Assembly: GCA_964342675.1 (NCBI GenBank)
Contig: CAYFFR010000017.1
Coordinates: 1-29,922 of the forward strand
Length of the DNA: 29,922 nucleotides
Source: MED-G82 sp964342675
GTDB taxonomy: Bacteria; Pseudomonadota; Gammaproteobacteria; Magnimaribacterales; D2472
Direction: 5' to 3'
Of the stretch, positions 6,771 to 15,405 are shown piece by piece. The notes under the pieces are model-generated. The model did not search any database. It had not been told where the DNA came from and saw only the letters and a program-made list of their open reading frames with translations. The translations under genes were made by a program, and so were the position numbers. How positions within the stretch are numbered: position 1 is the stretch's first letter; every line of letters starts with the position of its first letter.

Positions 6771-7971
6771 CTTCTGAAAAAGATATTTCCAGTGCAAGCT
6801 TAAATACTTCCATTGCCTTTTTAATATCTGTTAGAGAAACAACTGAAGGCGCAAGTCTGATGTTATTATCATTGGGGTCATCAAATCCAGGATAAGTAGA
6901 GCCTGAAGGTGTCAAATGAACTCCTAAATCAGAACAAATTTCTATCGTTCGTGCTGCCATCCTCCTAGATGTATTAAAGGAAATAAAATAACCGCCGCAA
7001 GGCTCTTTAAATGAGCCCAGTTTAGGATCTAAAGATTTTAATAGCTTAATCACAAGATTAAACTTCGGTCTTAAGACTTCTGCATGTTTTTTCATATGTT
7101 GCTCTATATCAGATTTATCCTTAAATAACAGAGTATGTCTCTTTTGATTAATTTTATCTGGGCTAACAATCATGGATCCTCGTTGGTAATTTACTAAATC
7201 AAAAATGGCGCTGCCTGCAGCTAAAAATGCAATACTTCCACCCGCAAAAGTTACTTTAGAAAATGAAGTGAGGATTGCTGAACGATCTAACATGCTTGTT
7301 CTATCTATTAATTCCCATAAAGGCGTTTGCTTTTTAGCATCTTTAAAATCATGTAATAAATAAGCATGATCAAAAATACATATGCTATCTTTGGACGATT
7401 TTTTCATTAAATCTAACATAGCAATAATATTCTCATCAGAGAATATGTCACCAGAGGGATTAGAATGACGTGGTACGCATATCAAACCAACTACATTGTC
7501 ATTGGATTCAAGTGCTTGAGATAGAGCATTAATATCAATCCCCTCGCCCATCAACGGAACTGGTATAGCCCCAATATTAAAATCATCTAAAATTCGGAAA
7601 TGTCTATCAAACCCAGGAACGGGACAAATAAATTTTGGAGAATCTAAATCTTTCCATGGTCTGGATAATCCTCTTAAATACATACCTAGAATAATTTGAT
7701 AAGTTAGTAGTAGGCTAGATTGCTCGCTGACCAATGTAAATTCATAAGGAGTAGATAGAACGTCTGAGCCTAGCTCTCTTGCTTCTTTTATACCTAGCGG
7801 CTCTCCATAGTTCCTAATATCAATACCATCTTCTCCATGAATAGGCACACTCAGGTCTAATAGACTATTCGATAAATCAAGCTGTTCTGGACCTGGTTTT
7901 CCTCTTGTTAGATCTATATTTAGTTCCTGTGATTTTAAGGAGTTAAATTTAGATTGAAGGCTCTTATCCAT
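6763..7971 (-). CDS. Aspartate aminotransferase, subgroup 1c-like
   Basis: A 402-residue PLP-dependent fold-type I aminotransferase. The N-terminal IDLTRGKPGPEQLDLS stretch (19-34) is the hallmark of the Asp_aminotransf group (Pfam PF12897, AspAT subgroup 1c). Other landmarks are VPGFDRHF (118-125), RHSNPSG (168-174), the PLP-Lys motif SFSKVTFAGG (Lys239), and an arginine in NNIRLAPS near the C-terminus that would bind the substrate carboxylate. Subgroup 1c enzymes make aspartate from oxaloacetate and glutamate; that activity is inferred here. It is monocistronic, converges on hspQ and diverges from rmuC across 49 bases. Confidence 0.88.
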   Translation of the reverse strand: MDKSLQSKFNSLKSQELNIDLTRGKPGPEQLDLSNSLLDLSVPIHGEDGIDIRNYGEPLGIKEARELGSDVLSTPYEFTLVSEQSSLLLTYQIILGMYLRGLSRPWKDLDSPKFICPVPGFDRHFRILDDFNIGAIPVPLMGEGIDINALSQALESNDNVVGLICVPRHSNPSGDIFSDENIIAMLDLMKKSSKDSICIFDHAYLLHDFKDAKKQTPLWELIDRTSMLDRSAILTSFSKVTFAGGSIAFLAAGSAIFDLVNYQRGSMIVSPDKINQKRHTLLFKDKSDIEQHMKKHAEVLRPKFNLVIKLLKSLDPKLGSFKEPCGGYFISFNTSRRMAARTIEICSDLGVHLTPSGSTYPGFDDPNDNNIRLAPSVVSLTDIKKAMEVFKLALEISFSEAN

Positions 7972-8020
7972 TGTATGATATAAATAAATTGAAAGAATAT
8001 TTTATAGGATTAATTAATAA

Positions 8021-8914
8021 GTGGGAGAAATAACAACAATCTTATTGGTGATAATAATCCTATTGGTGCTGGTCCTGATATATCTGAACATTAAAAAAGA
8101 CACCAGTAAGACTGACTCTACTGAATCAATCAGAGAGATAGATAGGTCAGTTGGTAGACAAGAATCGGCGTTACATGATCTATCAAAAGATATTCAAACT
8201 TTTCAAGAGCCCCTAACAAAACTGAATAGGTACTTGTCTGGTGGAACTCTAGCAGGAACCTTTGGAGAATGGTCGCTTGATGCAATTATTAAAGACATTT
8301 TTCATGCCAATCAATATCTTGAAAATGAAGAAATTATAAAAGGATCAGGAAAGAGGGTCGAGTTTGCTATCAAGCTTCCTGAAGGACTTTTATTGCCAAT
8401 AGACGCTAAGTTTCCATCTGCTAAATTTGATAATTATCTTGCGGCAGTTGATAAAAAGGATAAAGAATTAATTAAAAGATCTAGGGAAGAAATTCGTAGG
8501 CATATTAAAAAAGATGCTCAAGATATACATGAGAAATACATACAGTCTGGTGTAACTATTGATTTAGGTGTTATGTATATTCCGAGCGAGTCTATGATGC
8601 AACTTATAGATTCAATAGATAATATAAGGGAACAAATATTCAGAGATGATAGGGTCCTGATGATGGGGCCTAATTCACTAGCAGCATATTTAATTAGTAT
8701 TCACATGGGATTTCGTACCTTGGCTTTAAATGAAAGAGCAGGTGATATCATGAAAGAATTCGGGAAACTAAAGAAAGAATTTGAGAGGTTTAGCAGCTCA
8801 ACTGAAGAGCTTTCTAAAAAGACTGATGCAGTCTTAAAAGCAGTTAATGAGCATGCAACTCGAGAAAGGCAAATGCAAAAAGCTATTAACAATATGGATC
8901 AGCTAGACTCCTAA
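8021..8914 (+). CDS. rmuC: RmuC-family protein, short form
   Basis: RmuC proteins have a PD-(D/E)XK nuclease-like core and limit DNA rearrangements at inverted repeats in E. coli. This copy has 297 residues, against about 475 in E. coli. After one transmembrane helix (about 5-24) there are only some 40 residues before the core, so most of the usual coiled coil is missing. The core is intact: GTFGEWSLDAIIKDIF, VEFAIKLPEGLLLPIDAKFP, VMYIPSE and MMGPNSLAAYL. A short C-terminal helix follows. The start is GTG; an in-frame TAA directly precedes it, so no longer form is possible. AGGA at 8006-8009 is the only ribosome-site candidate and lies rather far upstream. Confidence 0.9.
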   Translation: MGEITTILLVIIILLVLVLIYLNIKKDTSKTDSTESIREIDRSVGRQESALHDLSKDIQTFQEPLTKLNRYLSGGTLAGTFGEWSLDAIIKDIFHANQYLENEEIIKGSGKRVEFAIKLPEGLLLPIDAKFPSAKFDNYLAAVDKKDKELIKRSREEIRRHIKKDAQDIHEKYIQSGVTIDLGVMYIPSESMMQLIDSIDNIREQIFRDDRVLMMGPNSLAAYLISIHMGFRTLALNERAGDIMKEFGKLKKEFERFSSSTEELSKKTDAVLKAVNEHATRERQMQKAINNMDQLDS

Positions 8915-9775
8915 TTAAAAATAAAATCTTCTCCACATGTTGATACCAAATATAAGAGATACAATCCATGCAATGAGCTCTACATAGTTTGGGTTTGAAT
9001 TGTATCCAAAGAAGCCTTTAAGGAATTCACCTATATAGCCCTTGTCATACATTGGATGATAGTAAACTTTTTTTGAAGGGTCGTATTTGTATAAAAACCC
9101 GCCCTCAGATGTTGGTTGTAATATATCCCATGGTCTTGCTATGTTCTCTTTTTGAATATAACCAGACTTCTCAAGATACTCTTCTCCCTCATGAGTGCCA
9201 TAAGCGATCATGCCTGATGCCAAAAATACTAATAATAAAGTTGTGCCTTTAAAAAAAGGCCTAAGATTAATCCTTCGACCCCCGATAACCACAAGATATC
9301 CTATGATAATTGCAAGCACTGCACCTAAAATAAAACCAATATATGAAAATCCATCCCCCCTATCCTGGCCTAATAACATTACAACCGTTTCAAATCCTTC
9401 TCGTAAAATTGAAAAGAAAACAACCCAAAACACTCCCCATGTAGACATTTCTAAAGCCTTTTCAGTTTTAGATTCTAATTCTTCTTTTTCAGATACATGC
9501 TTAGAAAGCCAAAATACCACATACCAAATTAAGGCTGCTGCTGCATACATAAAAGTTGCTTCAAAAAGTTTTTCATATCTACTATCTCCAGCCATGGACT
9601 TAAGATAAATAACTATGAATGCTACAAATATGCTTGCAACCACAGATATGCCAACGCCCAACCATAACTTTCTAATAGCGTCAGTTAAATTAGATCTTGA
9701 GAGAAAGCTATAGATGATACCAACAATTAAGCTGGCCTCTAGGCACTCTCTAAATACAATAATAAATTCGTTCAT
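8915..9775 (-). CDS. efeU: FTR1/EfeU-family iron permease
   Basis: An inner-membrane high-affinity iron permease of 286 residues with about seven helices. Both iron-translocating R-E-x-x-E motifs are present: RECLE (9-13) in the first helix and REGFE (125-129) in the fourth. The loop before the last helix is polar and aromatic (about residues 205-255, with WDILQP and KKVYYHPMYDKG). No efeO or efeB partner lies in the window, and both flanking genes are on the opposite strand, so the gene is monocistronic here. A strong Fur box sits directly over its start site of transcription, so iron repression is very likely. The stop is directly adjacent to the rmuC stop. Confidence 0.93.
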   Translation of the reverse strand: MNEFIIVFRECLEASLIVGIIYSFLSRSNLTDAIRKLWLGVGISVVASIFVAFIVIYLKSMAGDSRYEKLFEATFMYAAAALIWYVVFWLSKHVSEKEELESKTEKALEMSTWGVFWVVFFSILREGFETVVMLLGQDRGDGFSYIGFILGAVLAIIIGYLVVIGGRRINLRPFFKGTTLLLVFLASGMIAYGTHEGEEYLEKSGYIQKENIARPWDILQPTSEGGFLYKYDPSKKVYYHPMYDKGYIGEFLKGFFGYNSNPNYVELIAWIVSLIFGINMWRRFYF

Positions 9776-9788
9776 AGTGTATATTGAT

Positions 9789-9807
9789 GAGAATGATTCT
9801 CATTCTC
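9789..9807. promoter_or_regulatory. Fur box
   Basis: GAGAATGATTCTCATTCTC matches the 19-bp Fur consensus GATAATGATAATCATTATC at 15 of 19 positions and is strongly dyadic. It lies 13 bases before the iron permease ATG and begins right after that gene's -10 hexamer, so bound Fur would cover the transcription start. Confidence 0.9.
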
Positions 9808-9834
9808 ATTATAGCAAATTATGATTGGTGTTAA
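9808..9834 (-). promoter_or_regulatory. Promoter of the iron permease gene
   Basis: On the minus strand a perfect TATAAT (9808-9813) is preceded by TTAACA (9829-9834) with a 15-base spacer, or TTTAAC (9830-9835) with 16. The -10 element abuts the Fur box, a classical repression layout. The -35 assignment is weaker than the -10. Confidence 0.7.
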
Positions 9835-9907
9835 AGTAATTTAAAATTAAATAATAAAGTTTTATGTTTTGCATTAACTAATCATTTAAAATCGCAATCT
9901 AAATAAG

Positions 9908-10966
9908 ATGAAGAAGACATTTTTATATAAACAACATATTGCAAATAAAGCAAAAATGATTGCGTTTTCAGGGTGGTCCATGCCAATAAATTATGGATCT
10001 CAACTTAAAGAACATAATTATGTTCGACAGTCCGTCGGAATATTTGATGTATCTCATATGAGTATATTTAAAATTAGCGGAGAAAAGGAGCTTAATTTTC
10101 TTGAAAAGATCTTTGCCAACGATATCAATAAGATTTATGGCAAAGATAAGGGTATTTATGGGCTTCTATTAAATGAATCTGCAGGGATTATTGATGATCT
10201 AATTATCTATCACATCGATAATACTCTCTTTATGGTTTCAAATTGTGCGACAAAATCTAAAGTTGAGTCCTGGTTGAAACTCCATGCAGAGAGATTTAAT
10301 GTCAAAATAGAGTATCAGGATCGTCTTGGTATTCTAGCAATACAAGGTCCTTTGTCCTCCAAAATAGTATTAGAAATAACTGCGCGTACTCAGTCCTTAA
10401 AGCCATTTGATTGCATAAAAACTGGAAACCTAGTTATTGCAAGAACTGGCTATACGGGAGAGGATGGCTTTGAAATTATTGGTAGTAAAGCTGATCTAAC
10501 TAATATATGGGTCGCATCATTAAAGATGGGGGTTATGCCTATTGGCCTGGGTGCTCGAGATACATTGAGGTTAGAAGCAGGTTTTTGTTTATATGGAACG
10601 GATATGGATGATAACACAAGCCCTTATGAAGCCAACTTAGCCTGGACAGTAGATACTACTAATCAAAATAGAAACTTTATAGGTAAAAAGAAATATTTGA
10701 ATTTAAATAAAAATAAATTACAGGAAATAACTGGCGTAATTCTTAAAGATAAAGGAGTTCTAAGAAATGGTTATAAAATAAAACATGATAATGGATTAGG
10801 AAAAATTTTATCAGGAACTTTCTCCCCTACTCTTCAGCAAAGCATTGCTTTAGCAAGAGTAGACCCAGATTATCCACCGCAAGGCAAAGTTCTAATCAGA
10901 GATAAAGAATTAGAAGTAGAGTTTGTATCGCCACAGTTTATAAAAAGAGATAAAATTACGGCATGA
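9908..10966 (+). CDS. gcvT: Glycine cleavage system T protein (aminomethyltransferase)
   Basis: GcvT moves the methylene group from the H-protein lipoyl arm to tetrahydrofolate, releasing ammonia. The 352 residues (E. coli 364) carry the expected motifs: IAFSGWSMPINYG near the N-terminus, VGIFDVSHMSIFKISG, DDLIIYHIDNTLFMVSN around the folate-binding region, ARTGYTGEDGFEII, and GLGARDTLRLEAGFCLYGTDMD. It is first in gcvT-gcvH-gcvP; its TGA overlaps the gcvH ATG by four bases. About 100 bases separate the Fur box from the start. I see no glycine riboswitch there. Confidence 0.96.
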   Translation: MKKTFLYKQHIANKAKMIAFSGWSMPINYGSQLKEHNYVRQSVGIFDVSHMSIFKISGEKELNFLEKIFANDINKIYGKDKGIYGLLLNESAGIIDDLIIYHIDNTLFMVSNCATKSKVESWLKLHAERFNVKIEYQDRLGILAIQGPLSSKIVLEITARTQSLKPFDCIKTGNLVIARTGYTGEDGFEIIGSKADLTNIWVASLKMGVMPIGLGARDTLRLEAGFCLYGTDMDDNTSPYEANLAWTVDTTNQNRNFIGKKKYLNLNKNKLQEITGVILKDKGVLRNGYKIKHDNGLGKILSGTFSPTLQQSIALARVDPDYPPQGKVLIRDKELEVEFVSPQFIKRDKITA

Positions 10967-11349
10967 GCGATGTACCTGGAGATTTAAAGTTTCTGTCCTC
11001 GCACGAGTGGGTAAGACTCAATGATGATGGTACCGCTTCAATTGGTATCAGTGATCATGCTCAAGACTTGCTAGGGGATATTGTATTTATTGAATTGCCA
11101 GAAATTGGTAAGGAGATTCAAGCATCTGATGATGTTGCAATAGTAGAGTCTGTAAAAGCTGCTTCAGATGTATATGCTCCGCTGAGTGGTCAGATTGTAG
11201 AAGTGAATGCATCTTTGGAAGATCAACCGGAAAAAGTAAATGATTCGCCTTATGATGAGGGTTGGTTCTTTAAAATTAAACCTATAGACTTAGCTGAAAT
11301 GGATGAACTGCTGCCCCCAGAGCGCTATGCTGAAATCTGTGAAGATTAA
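10963..11349 (+). CDS. gcvH: Glycine cleavage system H protein
   Basis: GcvH carries the aminomethyl group on a lipoyl-lysine between the P, T and L proteins. The 128-residue protein has the lipoyl-domain motif VAIVESVKAASDVYAPLSG with the acceptor Lys65, the opening FLSSHEWVRL, and the later segment SPYDEGWFFKIKP. Length matches the family (about 129). The start overlaps the gcvT stop in an ATGA arrangement, so translation is probably coupled. gcvP follows after 14 bases. Confidence 0.97.
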   Translation: MSDVPGDLKFLSSHEWVRLNDDGTASIGISDHAQDLLGDIVFIELPEIGKEIQASDDVAIVESVKAASDVYAPLSGQIVEVNASLEDQPEKVNDSPYDEGWFFKIKPIDLAEMDELLPPERYAEICED

Positions 11350-11363
11350 TTAGCAATACAACT

Positions 11364-14252
11364 ATGACAAAGAAATCTTCAGACCTTGAAAATCATAATA
11401 ATTCACATCATAAAAGTGAAGAATTATTAAATGGCTTTGCTTCAAGACATATAGGAGCAAGCCTTAATGATGTTAATTCAATGCTGCTTGAATTAGGGTT
11501 CAAGGATTTAGATAGTTTTACAAAATCTGTTATTCCATCAGAAATATTAATTAATGATTCAATGCGTCTAGATGATGCTCTAGAAGAAGAGGTTGCTTTA
11601 TCCGACCTAGAGAAGATTGCAAAGAAAAATGTACTTAAAAAATCATTTATCGGTCAAGGATACTTCTCATCTTTTACACCTAAAGTAATTCAAAGGAATG
11701 TTTTTGAAAACCCCGGATGGTATACGTCATATACCCCTTATCAACCAGAAATTTCTCAGGGAAGACTAGAGGCTTTAATAAATTACCAAACTATGATCAG
11801 GGATTTAACTGCCCTTGACATAGCTAATGCATCTTTACTAGATGAGGGAACGGCAGCAGCTGAAGCAATGACTTTAGCTTTTAGATCAAGTAAATCTGAG
11901 TCCAATGTATTCCTTATAGATAAAAACTGTTTCCCACAAACAATCGCAGTGGTTTTGGCAAGAGCAAAGCCTTTGGATATAGAAATTAAAATTGTAGATT
12001 TAATTGATCCTGAAATATCTTTAAAGTGTTTTGGTGCTTTAATGCAGTATCCAGGCAATGATGGTTCGGTAATTGATTTCTCTGGCACAATAAAGTCATT
12101 GCATCAAAATAATGCTTTAGCAATTATGGCAACTGACCCCCTAGCTTTATGTCTATTAAAGCCTCCAGGAGAATTAGGTGCTGACATGGCTATTGGAAAC
12201 TCACAACGATTTGGTGTTCCGCTAGGTTTTGGTGGTCCACATGCTGCTTTTATTGCAATCAAAGAAAATCTGAAAAGGAGCTTGCCAGGTAGATTGGTAG
12301 GTGCATCTATTGATAGGCTAGGAAATGTTGCATATAGGCTTGCTTTACAAACTAGAGAACAGCACATTAGAAGGGAAAAGGCTACATCAAACATTTGTAC
12401 GGCACAGGCCTTATTAGCAATTATGGCAGGATTTTACGGTGTTTATCATGGTCGAGATGGCTTAAAGAAAATAGCTATAAACGTACATAATCATACACAG
12501 CTGCTAGCTACAGAGATCCGAAATCAAGGCTGGAAAATTACTAATCACACTTTCTTTGACACTATTGTTGTAGAAACAAAAGGTCAGACTAAAAAACTAC
12601 TGAAACAAGCGATTAAAAATGGATATAACTTAAGAGAATTTGATCAGAACCATATAGGTATATCTTTAGATGAAACAGCGAATGCAGATGATATTCATGT
12701 CATAAAAGAGTTATTTGTATCTAATATCTCTAAAAATAATAAAGATCAAGTATCTCCAATTCCAAGGAAATTAAAAAGAACATCAGAATTTATGACGCAT
12801 GAGGTTTTTAATAAATATAGGTCTGAAACTGAATTACTAAGATATATTAGAAGGCTTAGTGATAAAGACATAGCACTTGATAGAGCAATGATTCCATTAG
12901 GCTCCTGTACAATGAAATTAAATGCAACATCGGAAATGATTCCTGTTGGATGGAAAGAGTTTGCTAATATTCATCCCTTTTCTCCCATGAACCAAATTAA
13001 AGGTTATGAACAACTCATTAAAGAGCTAGAGCAAATGCTCATAGCAATAACTGGGTATGCAGCCATTTCCATACAGCCTAATGCTGGATCTCAAGGAGAG
13101 TATGCTGGACTGTTAGCAATTGATGCATTTCATTCAAGCAATAATGAGACTAATAGAAAAATATGCCTTATACCTGAATCAGCACATGGGACCAATCCTG
13201 CATCAGCTCAGATGGCAGGAATGAAAGTTATTCCAGTTAATTGTGATAATGATGGAAATATAGATATGAAAGATCTTAAAACAAAGGTAAAAGCACATTC
13301 AAAAGAATTGGCTGGAATTATGATTACATATCCATCTACTCATGGAGTATTTGAGTCAACTGTTAAAGATGTCTGTAAATTGATCCATGATCATGGGGGA
13401 ATGGTCTATATTGATGGGGCCAACTTGAATGCTATGGTTGGTTTGTGTAAACCTGGTCAATTTGGTGGTGATGTATCTCATTTAAATCTTCATAAAACTT
13501 TCTGCATACCACATGGGGGCGGCGGTCCAGGTGTTGGACCTGTTTGTGTTGTAGAAGAACTGAAAGATTTTATTCCGTCTGATCCTCTTGAATATGATAC
13601 TAAAAATAAAATTGGGCCAGTAGCTGCAACTAAATATGGTAGTGCCTCAATATTACCAATCAGCTGGATGTATATAAAAATGATGGGAGGCAAAAATCTT
13701 AAATTAGCAAGTGAGGTGGCGATATTAAATGCGAATTATATTGCTGCCCAATTGAAGGATCATTACAAAATACTTTATAAGGGTAAAAATAACTTAATAG
13801 CTCATGAGTGCATTCTGGACGTAAGGCCGTTTAAGGATTCAGCAGGCATAGAGGTAGATGATATTGCTAAAAGACTTATAGATTATGGCTTTCATGCTCC
13901 CACAATGTCATTTCCTGTTCCTGGCACTCTTATGATAGAGCCAACTGAAAGCGAGTCCAAGGTAGAGATTGATAGGTTCTGTAAAGCTATGATCTCAATT
14001 AGACAAGAGATTGCTGCTATTGAGTCTGGCACAGCATCAAAAGATAATAACTTACTTAAAAATGCTCCTCATAGCGCTCAAGATATTGCAAACGATAATT
14101 GGTCTTATCCTTATAGTCGAGAGTCAGCAGCTTATCCTAACCCTAACCTTAAGCAATCGAAGTACTGGCCACCTGTTTCTCGCATCGATCATGTGTATGG
14201 GGATAAAAATCTAATGTGTTCTTGTCCGAGCATGTCAGATTTTAAGGGGTGA
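11364..14252 (+). CDS. gcvP: Glycine dehydrogenase (decarboxylating), P protein
   Basis: GcvP decarboxylates glycine with PLP and loads the remaining aminomethyl group on GcvH. The 962 residues match the homodimer-type (fused) P protein; E. coli has 957. The N-terminal half starts with FASRHIGASLNDVNSML after a polar, His/Asn-rich leader of about 24 residues. The C-terminal half holds GSCTMKLNATSEM, PESAHGTNPASAQMAG and the glycine-rich PLP-lysine motif LNLHKTFCIPHGGGGPGVGP (Lys711). The end, MCSCPSM, is also typical. It is last in the gcv operon, and the next gene converges ten bases later. Confidence 0.97.
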   Translation: MTKKSSDLENHNNSHHKSEELLNGFASRHIGASLNDVNSMLLELGFKDLDSFTKSVIPSEILINDSMRLDDALEEEVALSDLEKIAKKNVLKKSFIGQGYFSSFTPKVIQRNVFENPGWYTSYTPYQPEISQGRLEALINYQTMIRDLTALDIANASLLDEGTAAAEAMTLAFRSSKSESNVFLIDKNCFPQTIAVVLARAKPLDIEIKIVDLIDPEISLKCFGALMQYPGNDGSVIDFSGTIKSLHQNNALAIMATDPLALCLLKPPGELGADMAIGNSQRFGVPLGFGGPHAAFIAIKENLKRSLPGRLVGASIDRLGNVAYRLALQTREQHIRREKATSNICTAQALLAIMAGFYGVYHGRDGLKKIAINVHNHTQLLATEIRNQGWKITNHTFFDTIVVETKGQTKKLLKQAIKNGYNLREFDQNHIGISLDETANADDIHVIKELFVSNISKNNKDQVSPIPRKLKRTSEFMTHEVFNKYRSETELLRYIRRLSDKDIALDRAMIPLGSCTMKLNATSEMIPVGWKEFANIHPFSPMNQIKGYEQLIKELEQMLIAITGYAAISIQPNAGSQGEYAGLLAIDAFHSSNNETNRKICLIPESAHGTNPASAQMAGMKVIPVNCDNDGNIDMKDLKTKVKAHSKELAGIMITYPSTHGVFESTVKDVCKLIHDHGGMVYIDGANLNAMVGLCKPGQFGGDVSHLNLHKTFCIPHGGGGPGVGPVCVVEELKDFIPSDPLEYDTKNKIGPVAATKYGSASILPISWMYIKMMGGKNLKLASEVAILNANYIAAQLKDHYKILYKGKNNLIAHECILDVRPFKDSAGIEVDDIAKRLIDYGFHAPTMSFPVPGTLMIEPTESESKVEIDRFCKAMISIRQEIAAIESGTASKDNNLLKNAPHSAQDIANDNWSYPYSRESAAYPNPNLKQSKYWPPVSRIDHVYGDKNLMCSCPSMSDFKG

Positions 14253-14262
14253 GAATATATTA

Positions 14263-14919
14263 TTAGGTTTTAATAACCTCCCAGCCCTTCTTGTCAGCAA
14301 TTTCCAAAAGATGCTGGTCTGGGTTTACGGCGATTGGCTCTTTTACAGACCCTAATAAAGGCAAGTCATAAATAGAGTCACTGTAAAAAGTTGCATCTTC
14401 AAGTAAAAAACCTTTATCTGCACACCAAGATTGAACATGCATTAGCTTTCCTTCTCCTATGGCTGGAGGATTAATGAACTCATTTGTATATTTGCCATCA
14501 TTAACTCGTACACGCGATGCAATAATATTCTTAAATCCCAAACGAGCGCCTATAGGCCTGACTAATATTTCATTGGTCGCGCTTGCAAGCAAGAGTATGT
14601 CTCCCCGGTCATTATGATTATGAATAACTCTAAGCATGGATATATTTATCATCGGCTCTATAGTTTCAGATATGAATTCAGAAATTAAATCTTGAACATG
14701 CCCTTCCTTCTTATTGTAAAAAAATTCTAAAGAAAATTTTCCCCAATCTTGAAAATTTAGAGTTCCTTTCTCAAAAGCCTTTAAGAACATATCATTTTTT
14801 TTTCTTAGCTTTCTGTTAAGTAAGTTCTTAGAAATTAGAAAATTAATAAAAGAATAGTCAGAGTCACCTGTTAAAATAGTATTATCCAAGTCAAATATTA
14901 TTAGCTTGTTTTGTTTCAT
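14263..14919 (-). CDS. HAD-IB family phosphatase (SerB/CicA-like)
   Basis: A 218-residue haloacid dehalogenase-superfamily phosphatase of subclass IB. Motif I is DLDNTILTGDSD with nucleophile Asp10 and acid Asp12. Motif II is LLASAT (Ser113), the motif III lysine is Lys148 in GEGKLMHV, and motif IV is FYSDSIYDLPLL (Asp181 and Asp185). The helical cap between motifs I and II is typical of IB enzymes. Relatives act on phosphoserine, histidinol phosphate or other small phosphomonoesters; the substrate here is unknown. It diverges from rppH with only eight bases between the starts. The same pairing of a HAD phosphatase beside rppH occurs in Pseudomonas, from memory. Confidence 0.9.
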   Translation of the reverse strand: MKQNKLIIFDLDNTILTGDSDYSFINFLISKNLLNRKLRKKNDMFLKAFEKGTLNFQDWGKFSLEFFYNKKEGHVQDLISEFISETIEPMINISMLRVIHNHNDRGDILLLASATNEILVRPIGARLGFKNIIASRVRVNDGKYTNEFINPPAIGEGKLMHVQSWCADKGFLLEDATFYSDSIYDLPLLGSVKEPIAVNPDQHLLEIADKKGWEVIKT

Positions 14920-14927
14920 AGGTAAAT

Positions 14928-15404
14928 TTGAAGATCACTAAAGGATATAGGAAAAACGTCGGTTTGGTAATCCTTAATAAAGAGGGGGATGTTCTTTTAT
15001 GCAAAAGAAAAAATACCTCTTATTGGCAATTTCCTCAAGGAGGTATTGATAAGAAAGAATTGCCGTTAGATGCTGCTTATAGGGAGCTATATGAAGAAGT
15101 AAATATCAGCAAGGATGAGATTAGCTTAATTGCAGAAGCTCAGAACTGGATTAATTATGATGTTCCAGCTGAACATAAAAAATTCTCTCTGGCCTTGAAA
15201 AACTTCAAAGGACAAACTCAAAAATGGTTTTTGTTTATGCTTAAGAAAAAGGTGCATATATCCTTTAACAACGATACTATTCAAGAGTTTGATGACTATA
15301 AATGGGTGAGTTATTGGTACCCTCTGAATAAAATTATTTGGTTTAAAAGAGATGTGTATAAACAAGTGTTAAGAGAGTTTGCTAAATTTTATTCAAGGAT
15401 CTAG
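14928..15404 (+). CDS. rppH: RNA pyrophosphohydrolase RppH
   Basis: RppH removes pyrophosphate from 5' triphosphate mRNA ends and so triggers RNase E decay. The 158 residues contain GYRKNVGLVILN and WQFPQGGI, then the Nudix box at 38-60: Gly38, Glu44, and RELYEE with its catalytic glutamates. The Nudix position usually held by glycine after EEV is Asn59. The start is TTG, preceded by a weak AGG at 14920-14922; an ATG start is not available near the conserved N-terminus. It heads the run rppH-tauE-lgt-thyA-folA. Its promoter must lie within the HAD gene coding region, because the divergent starts are eight bases apart. Confidence 0.94.
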   Translation: MKITKGYRKNVGLVILNKEGDVLLCKRKNTSYWQFPQGGIDKKELPLDAAYRELYEEVNISKDEISLIAEAQNWINYDVPAEHKKFSLALKNFKGQTQKWFLFMLKKKVHISFNNDTIQEFDDYKWVSYWYPLNKIIWFKRDVYKQVLREFAKFYSRI

Positions 15405-15405
15405 T

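Noticed and set aside
9052..9608. Plus-strand frames of 66 and 132 codons opposite the iron permease
   Set aside because: The permease frame has clear FTR1 motifs over the whole interval; the opposite frames have no recognisable domain and no ribosome site.
11783..12394. Minus-strand frames of about 100 codons inside gcvP
   Set aside because: Shadows of a fully conserved P-protein reading frame.
14253..14285. AGGTT-AACCT hairpin as a terminator for gcvP
   Set aside because: The stem is only five AT-rich base pairs, has no T run and lies in the coding end of the converging gene.
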